From an uncultured Anaerobutyricum sp. (GTDB taxonomy: Bacteria > Bacillota > Clostridia > Lachnospirales > Lachnospiraceae): DNA of 10,426 bases. The DNA lies in contig NZ_CAKRCF010000070.1 in the NCBI RefSeq assembly GCF_934307085.1, positions 1 to 10,426 of the forward strand. Reading direction: 5' to 3'. The position numbers were made by a program, and so were the translations under genes. Below the pieces are notes generated by a model, which worked only from the letters and a program-made list of their open reading frames with translations, was not told where the DNA came from and made no database searches. Positions 1 to 6,033 of this stretch are shown one piece after another (position 1 is the first letter of the stretch; the number at the start of each line of letters is the position of its first letter).

Positions 1-573
1 GTATTTTTAAAAGAAAAAGATTTAAGTAAAGTAAAAGAAAAAGAGATGGCAGCATTTCGCCGGAATAATCTGGGATTTGTATTTCAGGACTTCAATCTTT
101 TAGATACTTTTTCTTTAAAAGATAATATTTTTCTTCCTCTTGTACTTTCGGGAACATCTCATAAAGAAATGGAAAGAAGACTTCTTCCACTTGCAGATGA
201 ACTTGGTATCAAAAACTTGCTGGAGAAGTATCCTTATGAAGTTTCGGGAGGACAAAAGCAAAGAGCTGCCGTTGCAAGAGCAGTTATCACACAGCCGCAG
301 CTTCTGCTGGCGGACGAACCGACTGGAGCTCTGGATTCTAAGGCAGCAAAAGAGCTTCTGCATTTATTTACACATTTAAATCAGGATGGACAGACCATCC
401 TTATGGTAACACATAGTGTAAAAGCGGCAAGTACAGCAGGGCGGGTTTTATTTATTAAAGACGGCAAAGTATTTCATCAGATTTATAAAGGCAGCCTCAG
501 CGAGACACAGATGTATCAGAAGATTTCGGATGCGATGACTGCGATTACTGCAGGGGGTGAGGATGATGAATAG
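1..573 (+). CDS. BceA-like ABC transporter ATP-binding protein (5' truncated)
   Basis: This is the ATPase subunit of a peptide-antibiotic (bacitracin/lantibiotic-type) ABC exporter; it would hydrolyse ATP on the cytoplasmic face to drive the permease encoded next. The reading frame is open to the window edge, so the gene begins outside; the ATG at 46 is internal. 190 residues are visible, and families of this type are about 250 long, so roughly 60 residues including Walker A are missing. Visible in order: the Q-loop in FVFQDFNLLD (Gln29 of the visible part), the ABC signature VSGGQKQR (about 81-88), Walker B LLLADEP (about 101-107) followed by the D-loop GALD, and the H-loop MVTHS (His138). 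The FRRNNLGFVFQDFNLLD segment is typical of the BceA/MacB-like branch. Its stop codon overlaps the start of the permease gene, indicating translational coupling. Substrate and any BceRS-type regulator cannot be seen here. Confidence 0.93.
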   Translation, partial: VFLKEKDLSKVKEKEMAAFRRNNLGFVFQDFNLLDTFSLKDNIFLPLVLSGTSHKEMERRLLPLADELGIKNLLEKYPYEVSGGQKQRAAVARAVITQPQLLLADEPTGALDSKAAKELLHLFTHLNQDGQTILMVTHSVKAASTAGRVLFIKDGKVFHQIYKGSLSETQMYQKISDAMTAITAGGEDDE

Positions 574-2608
574 TAAAATTTATGGAAAGCTTGCAGTAAC
601 GAATTTAAAAAATAATGGAAAAAGTTATATTCCATATGTTTTGGCATCTGCATTTTCTGTAATGATGTATTACATTATGGATAATCTGTACCGCAATCGT
701 TCTCTAGTAGAAAAAGGGAGTCCGCTTGCTATTATGTTGTCTTATGCGGCAGCGGTACTTCTCATTTTTTCGGTTATCTTTTTGTTTTATATCAATAGTT
801 TTTTAATTAAACGCCGGAAAAAGGAACTGGGAATTTATAATATTCTGGGAATGGGAAAAGGGCATCTTGGTAAAATGCTTTTTCTTGAATCTGTAATAAC
901 AACGGGGGCAAGTATCATTGGTGGTATTTTAGCAGGCATTCTTTTTGGCAAACTCGTGTATCTTATATTATTGAAAATACTGCATATGGGTGGGAAGATA
1001 GAGTATAGAATCTCACTCGCATCTACAGGAATAACAACGATTCTTTTTGGAGCAATTTTTATTTTAATTTTTTTGTATAACCTTTTACAGATGAAGCTTT
1101 CCAATCCAATCGAACTGCTGCGTGGAGGAAATACGGGAGAACGGGAGCCAAAGACAAAATGGATCATGACAATAATCGGAATCCTTTGTTTAGCAGGAGG
1201 CTATTCTATCGCACTTACAACAAAAGAACCGATGGCGGCATTAGGAAAGTTCTTCATTGCAGTTATACTTGTTATTATAGGAACGTATGCCCTGTTTATG
1301 GCAGGAAGTATTGCATTTTTAAAAATGCTCCGAAACAGAAAGAGTTACTATTATAAGACGAGACATTTTACAGCAGTGTCAGGCATGATCTACCGAATGA
1401 AACAGAATGCGGTAGGTCTTGCAAACATCTGCATATTAAGCACAATGGTTCTTGTGATGGTTTCAATGACCGTATCTTTATATGGAGGATTGAATGATGT
1501 GATTGCGACCCGTTTTCCATATGAGGCGCAAATCACAAGTTCAGGAATCAATCAAAAAGAAGAAGAACAGATAGAAGAAGTTATAAATAATATGACAAAG
1601 AAAAATCATACAGTTCCAACTTCACAGATACGTTTTCATATGGGGCGATTTACAACAGTATATAATAACAAAACGAAGAAGTTTGATATGATGGTCGCGG
1701 GGGATTATACCAATTCAAATGCTGCAGATTTAGTCATGATTCCACTCTCTGATTACAATCAAACAGAAGGGAAGAATGTAAAACTGAAAGAAAATGAAGT
1801 TCTTCTTTATCATAGAAATCATAATAAAAATGATAATAAAAGTCATAAAAAAAGTGATACAGATACCCAAAAAGATAAAAAAGTCATTCAGTTAAATAAC
1901 AGATCATATACAGTAGTCGATGAATTAGACAGACTTGCAATAGCAAAAGCTGATACAACTAGTTTCATAGACGGATGGTATGTGGTAGTCAAAGACAGCA
2001 GCATTATTACATCCTACTTAAAAGAGATTTATGAGAATAGTAATATATATGATGAACTGAAAGAATATTATGGAAAAATACACTATAGTTACAGTTTTAA
2101 TTTAAACGGAAGCAGAGCAAACCGCACAAAAACAGAAAAAAGTATTCAGAAACAGCTTCAGAAAAAATTTGCGAATTGTTCTATTGAAAGCAGAGAATTA
2201 AGCAGAGAAAGCTTTTACGAACTTTATGGTGGGTTTCTCTTCATCGGTATCTTCCTCGGAATCATATTCCTGATGGCAACGACACTTATTATCTACTACA
2301 AACAGATATCCGAAGGTTATGATGACAGAGAACGCTACCAGATCATGCAAAAAGTCGGAATGAGCAAAAAAGAAGTCAGACAGTCCATAAGAAGCCAGGT
2401 ACTACTCGTCTTCTTCTTGCCACTGATTATGGCAGTCATTCATCTGGCATTTGCTTTTAAAATTATCACAAAGCTGCTCAGTGTGTTAAACCTTACGAAT
2501 ATATCATTATTCTTCATGTATACAGTAGGAACAGTAGCGGTATTTGCAGTAATCTATGCGATAATTTATAGTATAACAGCAAGAGAATATTACAAAATAC
2601 TAATTTGA
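566..2608 (+). CDS. BceB-like ABC transporter permease (FtsX family)
   Basis: This is the membrane subunit partnering the upstream ATPase; BceB-type permeases detect and release cell-wall-active peptides. The frame is open from a GTG at 557, but ATG 566 (or 563) is preferred. The purine-rich GGGGGTGAGG lies just before it, and the protein then begins MNSKIYGKLAVTNLKNN, the usual BceB-like N terminus. It overlaps the ATPase gene by 8 bp. The 680-residue product shows about ten hydrophobic segments, roughly at 20-38, 55-82, 106-130, 153-176, 199-218, 226-250, 283-307, 552-575, 615-637 and 645-670. This leaves a large external domain of about 240 residues between segments 7 and 8, the diagnostic BceB layout. 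Within that domain a Lys/Asn/His/Asp-rich stretch near residues 416-440 looks like a flexible insert. Family assignment is firm; the transported peptide is unknown. Confidence 0.92.
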   Translation: MNSKIYGKLAVTNLKNNGKSYIPYVLASAFSVMMYYIMDNLYRNRSLVEKGSPLAIMLSYAAAVLLIFSVIFLFYINSFLIKRRKKELGIYNILGMGKGHLGKMLFLESVITTGASIIGGILAGILFGKLVYLILLKILHMGGKIEYRISLASTGITTILFGAIFILIFLYNLLQMKLSNPIELLRGGNTGEREPKTKWIMTIIGILCLAGGYSIALTTKEPMAALGKFFIAVILVIIGTYALFMAGSIAFLKMLRNRKSYYYKTRHFTAVSGMIYRMKQNAVGLANICILSTMVLVMVSMTVSLYGGLNDVIATRFPYEAQITSSGINQKEEEQIEEVINNMTKKNHTVPTSQIRFHMGRFTTVYNNKTKKFDMMVAGDYTNSNAADLVMIPLSDYNQTEGKNVKLKENEVLLYHRNHNKNDNKSHKKSDTDTQKDKKVIQLNNRSYTVVDELDRLAIAKADTTSFIDGWYVVVKDSSIITSYLKEIYENSNIYDELKEYYGKIHYSYSFNLNGSRANRTKTEKSIQKQLQKKFANCSIESRELSRESFYELYGGFLFIGIFLGIIFLMATTLIIYYKQISEGYDDRERYQIMQKVGMSKKEVRQSIRSQVLLVFFLPLIMAVIHLAFAFKIITKLLSVLNLTNISLFFMYTVGTVAVFAVIYAIIYSITAREYYKILI

Positions 2609-2630
2609 TGGGGACACAGACGCTGCTTTA

Positions 2631-2698
2631 GCATAAAATTTTATTTCAGCGGCTATTTGTTATTAAAAACAGATAGCCGCTGAAATAAATTTTTATGC
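2631..2698 (+). terminator. 68-bp hairpin after the exporter operon, probable terminator
   Basis: Two 30-nt arms (2631-2660 and 2669-2698) pair with one true mismatch and one G-U, around an 8-nt loop (2661-2668). The GC-rich core is CAGCGGCTAT against ATAGCCGCTG. A run of five T (2690-2694) follows the core on the plus strand, although it is itself paired in the longer form. It starts 22 bp after the permease stop. The arm length is unusual for a simple terminator, and it abuts a second palindrome. Confidence 0.7.
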
Positions 2699-2901
2699 TG
2701 AATTGTAAGAAAACTATAGTAAAAAAAGAATTGTTATAAGTATTGCATTTTGTGACTTTGCGCTGCGGAATTTTGACTCTGAAAACTTCGGACTCATTTT
2801 TCCGAAGTTTTCGTTTTTTGAGGCAAAATGAAGCGTTTAGCGCAACGGAACAAAAACAAACTTATAACAATTCTTTTTTTAGAAACCTTAATGCAATTCA
2901 G
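2698..2901. repeat. Nested imperfect palindrome, MITE-like (about 204 bp)
   Basis: The left and right halves are inverted copies with blocks in matching order. CTGAATTG (2698-2705) pairs with 2894-2901. A perfect 21-bp arm (2721-2741) pairs with 2860-2880. TTGCGCT (2758-2764) pairs with 2839-2845. ATTTTGACTC (about 2770-2779) pairs with GAGGCAAAAT (2820-2829) with one mismatch. A perfect 12-bp hairpin GAAAACTTCGGA (2781-2792) pairs with 2801-2812 around an 8-nt loop and is followed by GTTTTTTG. No transposase is present. An open frame across it (2743-2979) reads through the palindrome and is not believed to be a gene. It could be a miniature mobile element, a folded RNA or a compound terminator; the sequence alone does not decide. 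Confidence 0.75.
2781..2819 (+). terminator. Terminator-like hairpin at the centre of the palindrome
   Basis: A perfect 12-bp stem (2781-2792 with 2801-2812) and an 8-nt loop are followed by G and six T (2814-2819). This has intrinsic-terminator form on the plus strand. It may simply be the apex of the larger palindrome. Confidence 0.5.
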
Positions 2902-2953
2902 TTAAGTACTCTTTCTTCAGTGGCGTCTGTCGCCCCTTACAAATCAGTAATTC

Positions 2954-2982
2954 TTGATTTTGTAGGAGAGGTGTGTTAGAAT
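2954..2982 (+). promoter_or_regulatory. Sigma-A promoter of the radical SAM/DUF4130 operon
   Basis: The -35 box TTGATT (2954-2959), a 17-nt spacer and the -10 box TAGAAT (2977-2982) are all visible. TG one base before the -10 box gives an extended -10 element. It lies 47 bp upstream of the start codon, so the leader would be about 40 nt. No operator could be recognised. It is the only strong promoter seen in the 421-bp gap 2609-3029. Confidence 0.7.
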
Positions 2983-3029
2983 GTACACAAACAAATTTTC
3001 GGAACATATGTTTATAAAGAGGTGATACT

Positions 3030-4526
3030 ATGACAGAAACAGAGATTTCTCTGGAGAGAAAGTTAAAGATTTTAGCAGATGCGGCGAAGTATGATGTGGC
3101 GTGTACTTCGAGTGGATCAAGTCGAAGAGGGAAGAAGGGGCATCTTGGAAATACAGTATCTGCGGGTATCTGTCATACATTTTCTTCAGATGGGCGCTGT
3201 GTTTCGCTCTTAAAGATTCTTTTTAGTAATGATTGTATTTTTGACTGCAAGTATTGTCCGAGCCGTGTGGCGAATGAACGAGAAAGAGCGACATTTACTC
3301 CGGAGGAGATTTGTCGGCTGGTTGTGGAATTTTACAGGAGAAACTATATAGAAGGGCTGTTTTTAAGTTCTGCGGTAGTGAAGAGTCCAGCTTATACGAT
3401 GGAGAAGATGTACGAGGCGATTTATATGCTTCGGAATAAGTATCATTTTAATGGCTATATTCACGTGAAGGCGATACCGGGGGCACCGGATGATATTATA
3501 TATGCACTTGGATTTCTGGTAGACAGAATGAGTGTGAATTTGGAGTTGCCTACTGCCGAAGGCTTGAAGAGACTGGCACCGAACAAGAAGCCAAAGAATC
3601 TGATTCGGCCGATTCAGCAGATTCAGAGAGGGATACAGACGCAGAGGATGGCACTTGGTAAGGATAGCCGAATGGAGCGGGCGAAGGGGAATCAATATTT
3701 GTCGAATAGCATATTTAATGAGAAGAATGTTTCCGGTATTCATGGGAAGTCCGTCGTTTCCCTCATGGAAGGTACACAGAAAGATGAAACCAATATAGAG
3801 AATAATAAAGATAATTTACATGATAAAGATTTTTTACCGTCTGATTTTTTACAGAATATAGGAAAGAGAACACGATTCCGCTTTGTTCCGGCGGGACAGA
3901 GTACCCAGATGATTATAGGGGCATCAGGTGAGAGCGATTTTCACTTGTTATCACTGACACAGCGGCTATACCAGCAGTATGACATGAAGAGAGTCTTTTA
4001 TTCGGCATATGTTCCACTTAATGATGATCCGGAACTTCCGGCAATCGGAACCGCACCACCTCTTTTACGGGAATATCGTTTATATCAGGCAGACTGGCTG
4101 CTTCGGTATTATGGATTTCAGGCAGATGAGCTTCTAAGTTCGGACCGGCCGAATTTTAATACATTTGTGGATCCAAAGTGTGACTGGGCATTACGGCATT
4201 TAGAATATTTTCCTGTGGAGATTAATCAGGCAAGCTATGAACAGCTGCTTCGTGTTCCGGGAATAGGGAATAAGTCCGCAGGGCGAATTGTCAGGGCAAG
4301 AAGACAGGCAGCACTTGATTTTGAAGATATCAAGAAGATGGGAGTTGTATTAAAGCGGGCAGTTTTTTTTGTAACCTGCCGAGGTAAGATGAAGTATCAT
4401 ACACCGATAGAAGAAGACTTTATTGCCCGCCAGCTTATTGGGACGAATCAGAAAGATAACTGGAAGATAGAGCATCCAACAACATATAGACAGTTATCTT
4501 TATTTGATGATTTTAATTTGACGTGA
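3030..4526 (+). CDS. Putative DNA modification/repair radical SAM protein (UDG-linked type)
   Basis: This is a radical SAM enzyme predicted to act on DNA; the exact reaction is not known for the family. AGAGGTGA (3018-3025) sets the ATG start. Residues 69-76 carry CIFDCKYC, the CxxxCxxC motif (Cys69, Cys73, Cys76) that binds the 4Fe-4S cluster cleaving S-adenosylmethionine. The radical SAM core spans about 55-345, with FVPAGQSTQMIIGA near 285-298. A helix-hairpin-helix (about 399-426, core LLRVPGIGNKSAGRI) is a DNA-binding element. The C terminus has QLSLF (488-492), matching the beta-clamp binding consensus QL(S/D)LF. A hydrophilic segment at about 203-278 looks inserted and makes the 498-residue protein longer than I expect for relatives. 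The stop codon overlaps the next gene (GTGA). From memory it matches the radical SAM family linked to uracil-DNA glycosylases (TIGR03916); no glycosylase gene is present in the window. Confidence 0.88.
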   Translation: MTETEISLERKLKILADAAKYDVACTSSGSSRRGKKGHLGNTVSAGICHTFSSDGRCVSLLKILFSNDCIFDCKYCPSRVANERERATFTPEEICRLVVEFYRRNYIEGLFLSSAVVKSPAYTMEKMYEAIYMLRNKYHFNGYIHVKAIPGAPDDIIYALGFLVDRMSVNLELPTAEGLKRLAPNKKPKNLIRPIQQIQRGIQTQRMALGKDSRMERAKGNQYLSNSIFNEKNVSGIHGKSVVSLMEGTQKDETNIENNKDNLHDKDFLPSDFLQNIGKRTRFRFVPAGQSTQMIIGASGESDFHLLSLTQRLYQQYDMKRVFYSAYVPLNDDPELPAIGTAPPLLREYRLYQADWLLRYYGFQADELLSSDRPNFNTFVDPKCDWALRHLEYFPVEINQASYEQLLRVPGIGNKSAGRIVRARRQAALDFEDIKKMGVVLKRAVFFVTCRGKMKYHTPIEEDFIARQLIGTNQKDNWKIEHPTTYRQLSLFDDFNLT

Positions 4527-5329
4527 ACTCCCCATCACCTAAAGAAAGCAGAAATGATATGGTAATTTTTACATGTAAAGATAGATTTGATGATATGATG
4601 ACCTGTATTTACGAAGCGTGGGCATCCCATCTTGGACATAACAATATAAAGTTAAGAACAGAGCCGTTTGGAACAATGGAACTTTTTTGTGAATACCGTC
4701 ATGTGGAGGCAGATCGAGAGAAAACAGAGAGTGTGATAAGAACGATTCAACAAAAGATTTCTTTTCGTGCATATCAGATGGTATATCATGCAGCGATGGC
4801 AGCGGATGAAGAGGAGAAGCTTGATAGTATCTATCGTTTTTTAATATTGGGATTTCATTATGGAAGGAAGATTCTGGGTTCGTTACAGAATCCAATCGTA
4901 ATGAAAATATTTGAGTTAGAACGAAAAGTAAGTAATGAAGCACATATATTTCGGGAATGTATTCGTTTTACCGAGATGAATCATCACATACTTGTGGGGA
5001 TAATTTCACCCAAATGTGATGTTATTACCTTACTTGCACCACATTTTGTGGATAGATTACCTTCCGAAGACTGGATGATCATAGATGATAACAGAAGAAC
5101 AGCAGTGGTACATCCCGCAGATCAGCCATATTATCTGACATCTCTTTCCGAAGAAGAAATGTCAGAATTCCTGGCAAGAGAATCTGCAGCAAAGGACACC
5201 GATAGTATGACTGCACTGTGGAAAATATTCTTTCAGACGATTGGGATTAAGGAACGTAAGAATCCCGTATGTCAGCGCAATCTTATACCACTCTGGTACA
5301 GAAAGCACATGTCAGAAATGCAGGATTAA
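4523..5329 (+). CDS. DUF4130 family protein, putative DNA metabolism partner of the radical SAM protein
   Basis: This is a partner of the upstream radical SAM protein. The two families usually occur as adjacent genes, and in other bacteria this domain can be fused to a uracil-DNA glycosylase domain, so a joint role in DNA repair or base modification is inferred, not shown. Recognisable family segments are FTCKDRFDDMMTCIYEAW near residues 16-33, HIFRECIRFTEM near 141-152, ISPKCDVITLLAPHFVDRLPSEDW near 161-184, and the C-terminal NPVCQRNLIPLWYRKHM near 247-263. GTG 4523 overlaps the preceding stop and suits translational coupling, giving 268 residues. ATG 4559 (256 residues) is the start that better fits the family N terminus, but only a weak AAAGAAAG precedes it. 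No membrane segment or signal peptide is seen. Confidence 0.85.
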   Translation: MNSPSPKESRNDMVIFTCKDRFDDMMTCIYEAWASHLGHNNIKLRTEPFGTMELFCEYRHVEADREKTESVIRTIQQKISFRAYQMVYHAAMAADEEEKLDSIYRFLILGFHYGRKILGSLQNPIVMKIFELERKVSNEAHIFRECIRFTEMNHHILVGIISPKCDVITLLAPHFVDRLPSEDWMIIDDNRRTAVVHPADQPYYLTSLSEEEMSEFLARESAAKDTDSMTALWKIFFQTIGIKERKNPVCQRNLIPLWYRKHMSEMQD

Positions 5330-5377
5330 TTATAAATTTGCGACATTTTGAAGAATGAAGAATATAAATTAATCCTG
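5321..5377. terminator. Possible weak convergent terminator
   Basis: CAGGATTAATT (5321-5331) pairs with AATTAATCCTG (5367-5377), 11 bp, across the end of the DUF4130 gene and into the gap before the convergent minus-strand gene. The loop is about 35 nt and there is no clear T run, so termination is only a possibility. Confidence 0.3.
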
Positions 5378-5391
5378 AAAGAACTAGATTT

Positions 5392-5766
5392 CTAACGAAA
5401 AATTGTTCCAAAGTTTTCCTGATCGTAGATTTTAAGTAATTCCTGTACACCTTCTTTTACTTCATCACGAGTGAAGTCTGCCGCTTCAAGTTCAGCATCA
5501 GCCATACGGTTTAGATCATAGTAGAAGAACAGACCAACTTTTAATATGTCCGGATTAATTGGATTAGCATATTCATAGAGAATATCTTCCGCATCATTAA
5601 TATTGCCATCGTTGATCATTTGCTTTAACTTAGGATAGAGCGCATTTTCCTGAAGAAGACCTTTTTCAGCATCAAGCCAGCATCCCGGTTTGATTCCATA
5701 GGCAATTTTAAGATAAGTTTCTATTAATTCATTTGTTAAGCGTAAGTCAAAATCATCACGAAGCAT
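5392..5766 (-). CDS. Small hypothetical protein, possibly DUF6483-like
   Basis: A 124-residue, mostly helical, acidic, soluble protein of unknown function. The frame is open to an ATG at 5790, but ATG 5766 is chosen: a perfect AGGAGG lies at 5776-5781, nine bases before it, and would sit inside the coding region if the longer start were used. The product begins MLRDDFDLRLTNEL. The middle and C-terminal part (LYPKLKQMINDGNINDAEDI, then a segment with NPDILKVGLFFYYDLNRM, DAELEAADFTRDEVKEGVQE) has the 'small unit that counts helices' look of a Firmicutes family I recall as DUF6483; this is memory, not a search. There are no signal peptide, membrane segment or obvious catalytic residues. It stands alone, convergent with the radical SAM operon and divergent from the CobW-like gene. 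Confidence 0.8.
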   Translation of the reverse strand: MLRDDFDLRLTNELIETYLKIAYGIKPGCWLDAEKGLLQENALYPKLKQMINDGNINDAEDILYEYANPINPDILKVGLFFYYDLNRMADAELEAADFTRDEVKEGVQELLKIYDQENFGTIFR

Positions 5767-5791
5767 GTTGTAAAACCTCCTGTTTTTCATA

Positions 5792-5847
5792 ATGTACTCA
5801 CAGAATCTTCTTATAAAAGTAAGAATGTGAAGACTTCAAAAGTACAT
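5792..5847 (-). promoter_or_regulatory. Structured 5' leader of the small hypothetical gene
   Basis: The leader between the predicted promoter and the start codon can fold. ATGTACT (5792-5798) pairs with AGTACAT (5841-5847). Inside, CACA (5799-5802) pairs with TGTG (5826-5829), and TTCTTA (5808-5813) pairs with TAAGAA (5820-5825) around a 6-nt loop. No known riboswitch class is recognised. The stems are short and AT-rich, so this may be incidental. Confidence 0.3.
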
Positions 5848-5866
5848 AGCATCATTAAACTTTATA

Positions 5867-5896
5867 ATTATACAATAGAGTTCACGGAAATTTCAA
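5867..5896 (-). promoter_or_regulatory. Promoter of the small hypothetical gene
   Basis: On the minus strand TTGAAA (5891-5896) is followed after 18 nt by a perfect TATAAT (5867-5872). Transcription would start near 5860, leaving a leader of about 95 nt before the ATG at 5766. Confidence 0.6.
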
Positions 5897-5904
5897 TATT
5901 TATC

Positions 5905-5932
5905 TTGTAGCAATTAAGTAAAATCCTATAAA
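5905..5932 (+). promoter_or_regulatory. Possible upstream plus-strand promoter of the CobW-like gene
   Basis: TTGTAG (5905-5910), a 16-nt spacer and TATAAA (5927-5932) form a plausible but imperfect promoter. A transcript from it would run directly into the hairpin at 5946-5995, so it would only express the CobW-like gene by read-through. Confidence 0.35.
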
Positions 5933-5945
5933 AGTTCAGAATTAT

Positions 5946-5996
5946 AAAAATGATTTTGTTCTATGTATTTTGGCATAGAATCAAAATCATTTTTTT
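5946..5996 (+). terminator. Hairpin with T tract just before the CobW-like gene promoter
   Basis: AAAAATGATTTTGTTCTATG (5946-5965) pairs with 5974-5994, with a single bulged T, around an 8-nt loop (5966-5973). A run of T reaches 5996 on the plus strand and a shorter run lies on the minus strand, so it looks like a bidirectional intrinsic terminator or attenuator. It covers the place where a -35 box would be for the promoter at 5996-6004, so it could equally be an operator dyad. Confidence 0.55.
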
Positions 5997-6004
5997 GTTA
6001 TAAT
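5996..6004 (+). promoter_or_regulatory. Extended -10 promoter of the CobW-like gene
   Basis: TGTTATAAT (5996-6004) is a perfect extended -10 element (TGn plus TATAAT). No good -35 box stands at 16-18 nt; TTGGCA at 5970-5975 is 23 nt away, too far. The ribosome binding site AGGAGG (6019-6024) follows, so the leader is only about 20 nt. Confidence 0.55.
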
Positions 6005-6033
6005 ATCCTTGCCAAAACAGGAGGAAAAATAAA

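Noticed and set aside
835..1167. Minus-strand frame inside the permease gene
   Set aside because: It is a shadow of the permease coding sequence, with no start signal or family resemblance.
2743..2979. 78-codon open frame on the plus strand in the gap before the radical SAM gene
   Set aside because: It reads straight through the nested palindrome and across the operon promoter. It has no ribosome binding site, its composition follows the inverted repeats, and it matches no family I recognise.
2609..3029. Riboswitch or T-box leader before the radical SAM gene
   Set aside because: The promoter at 2954-2982 leaves only about a 40-nt leader, and no conserved riboswitch or T-box core was recognised in the region.
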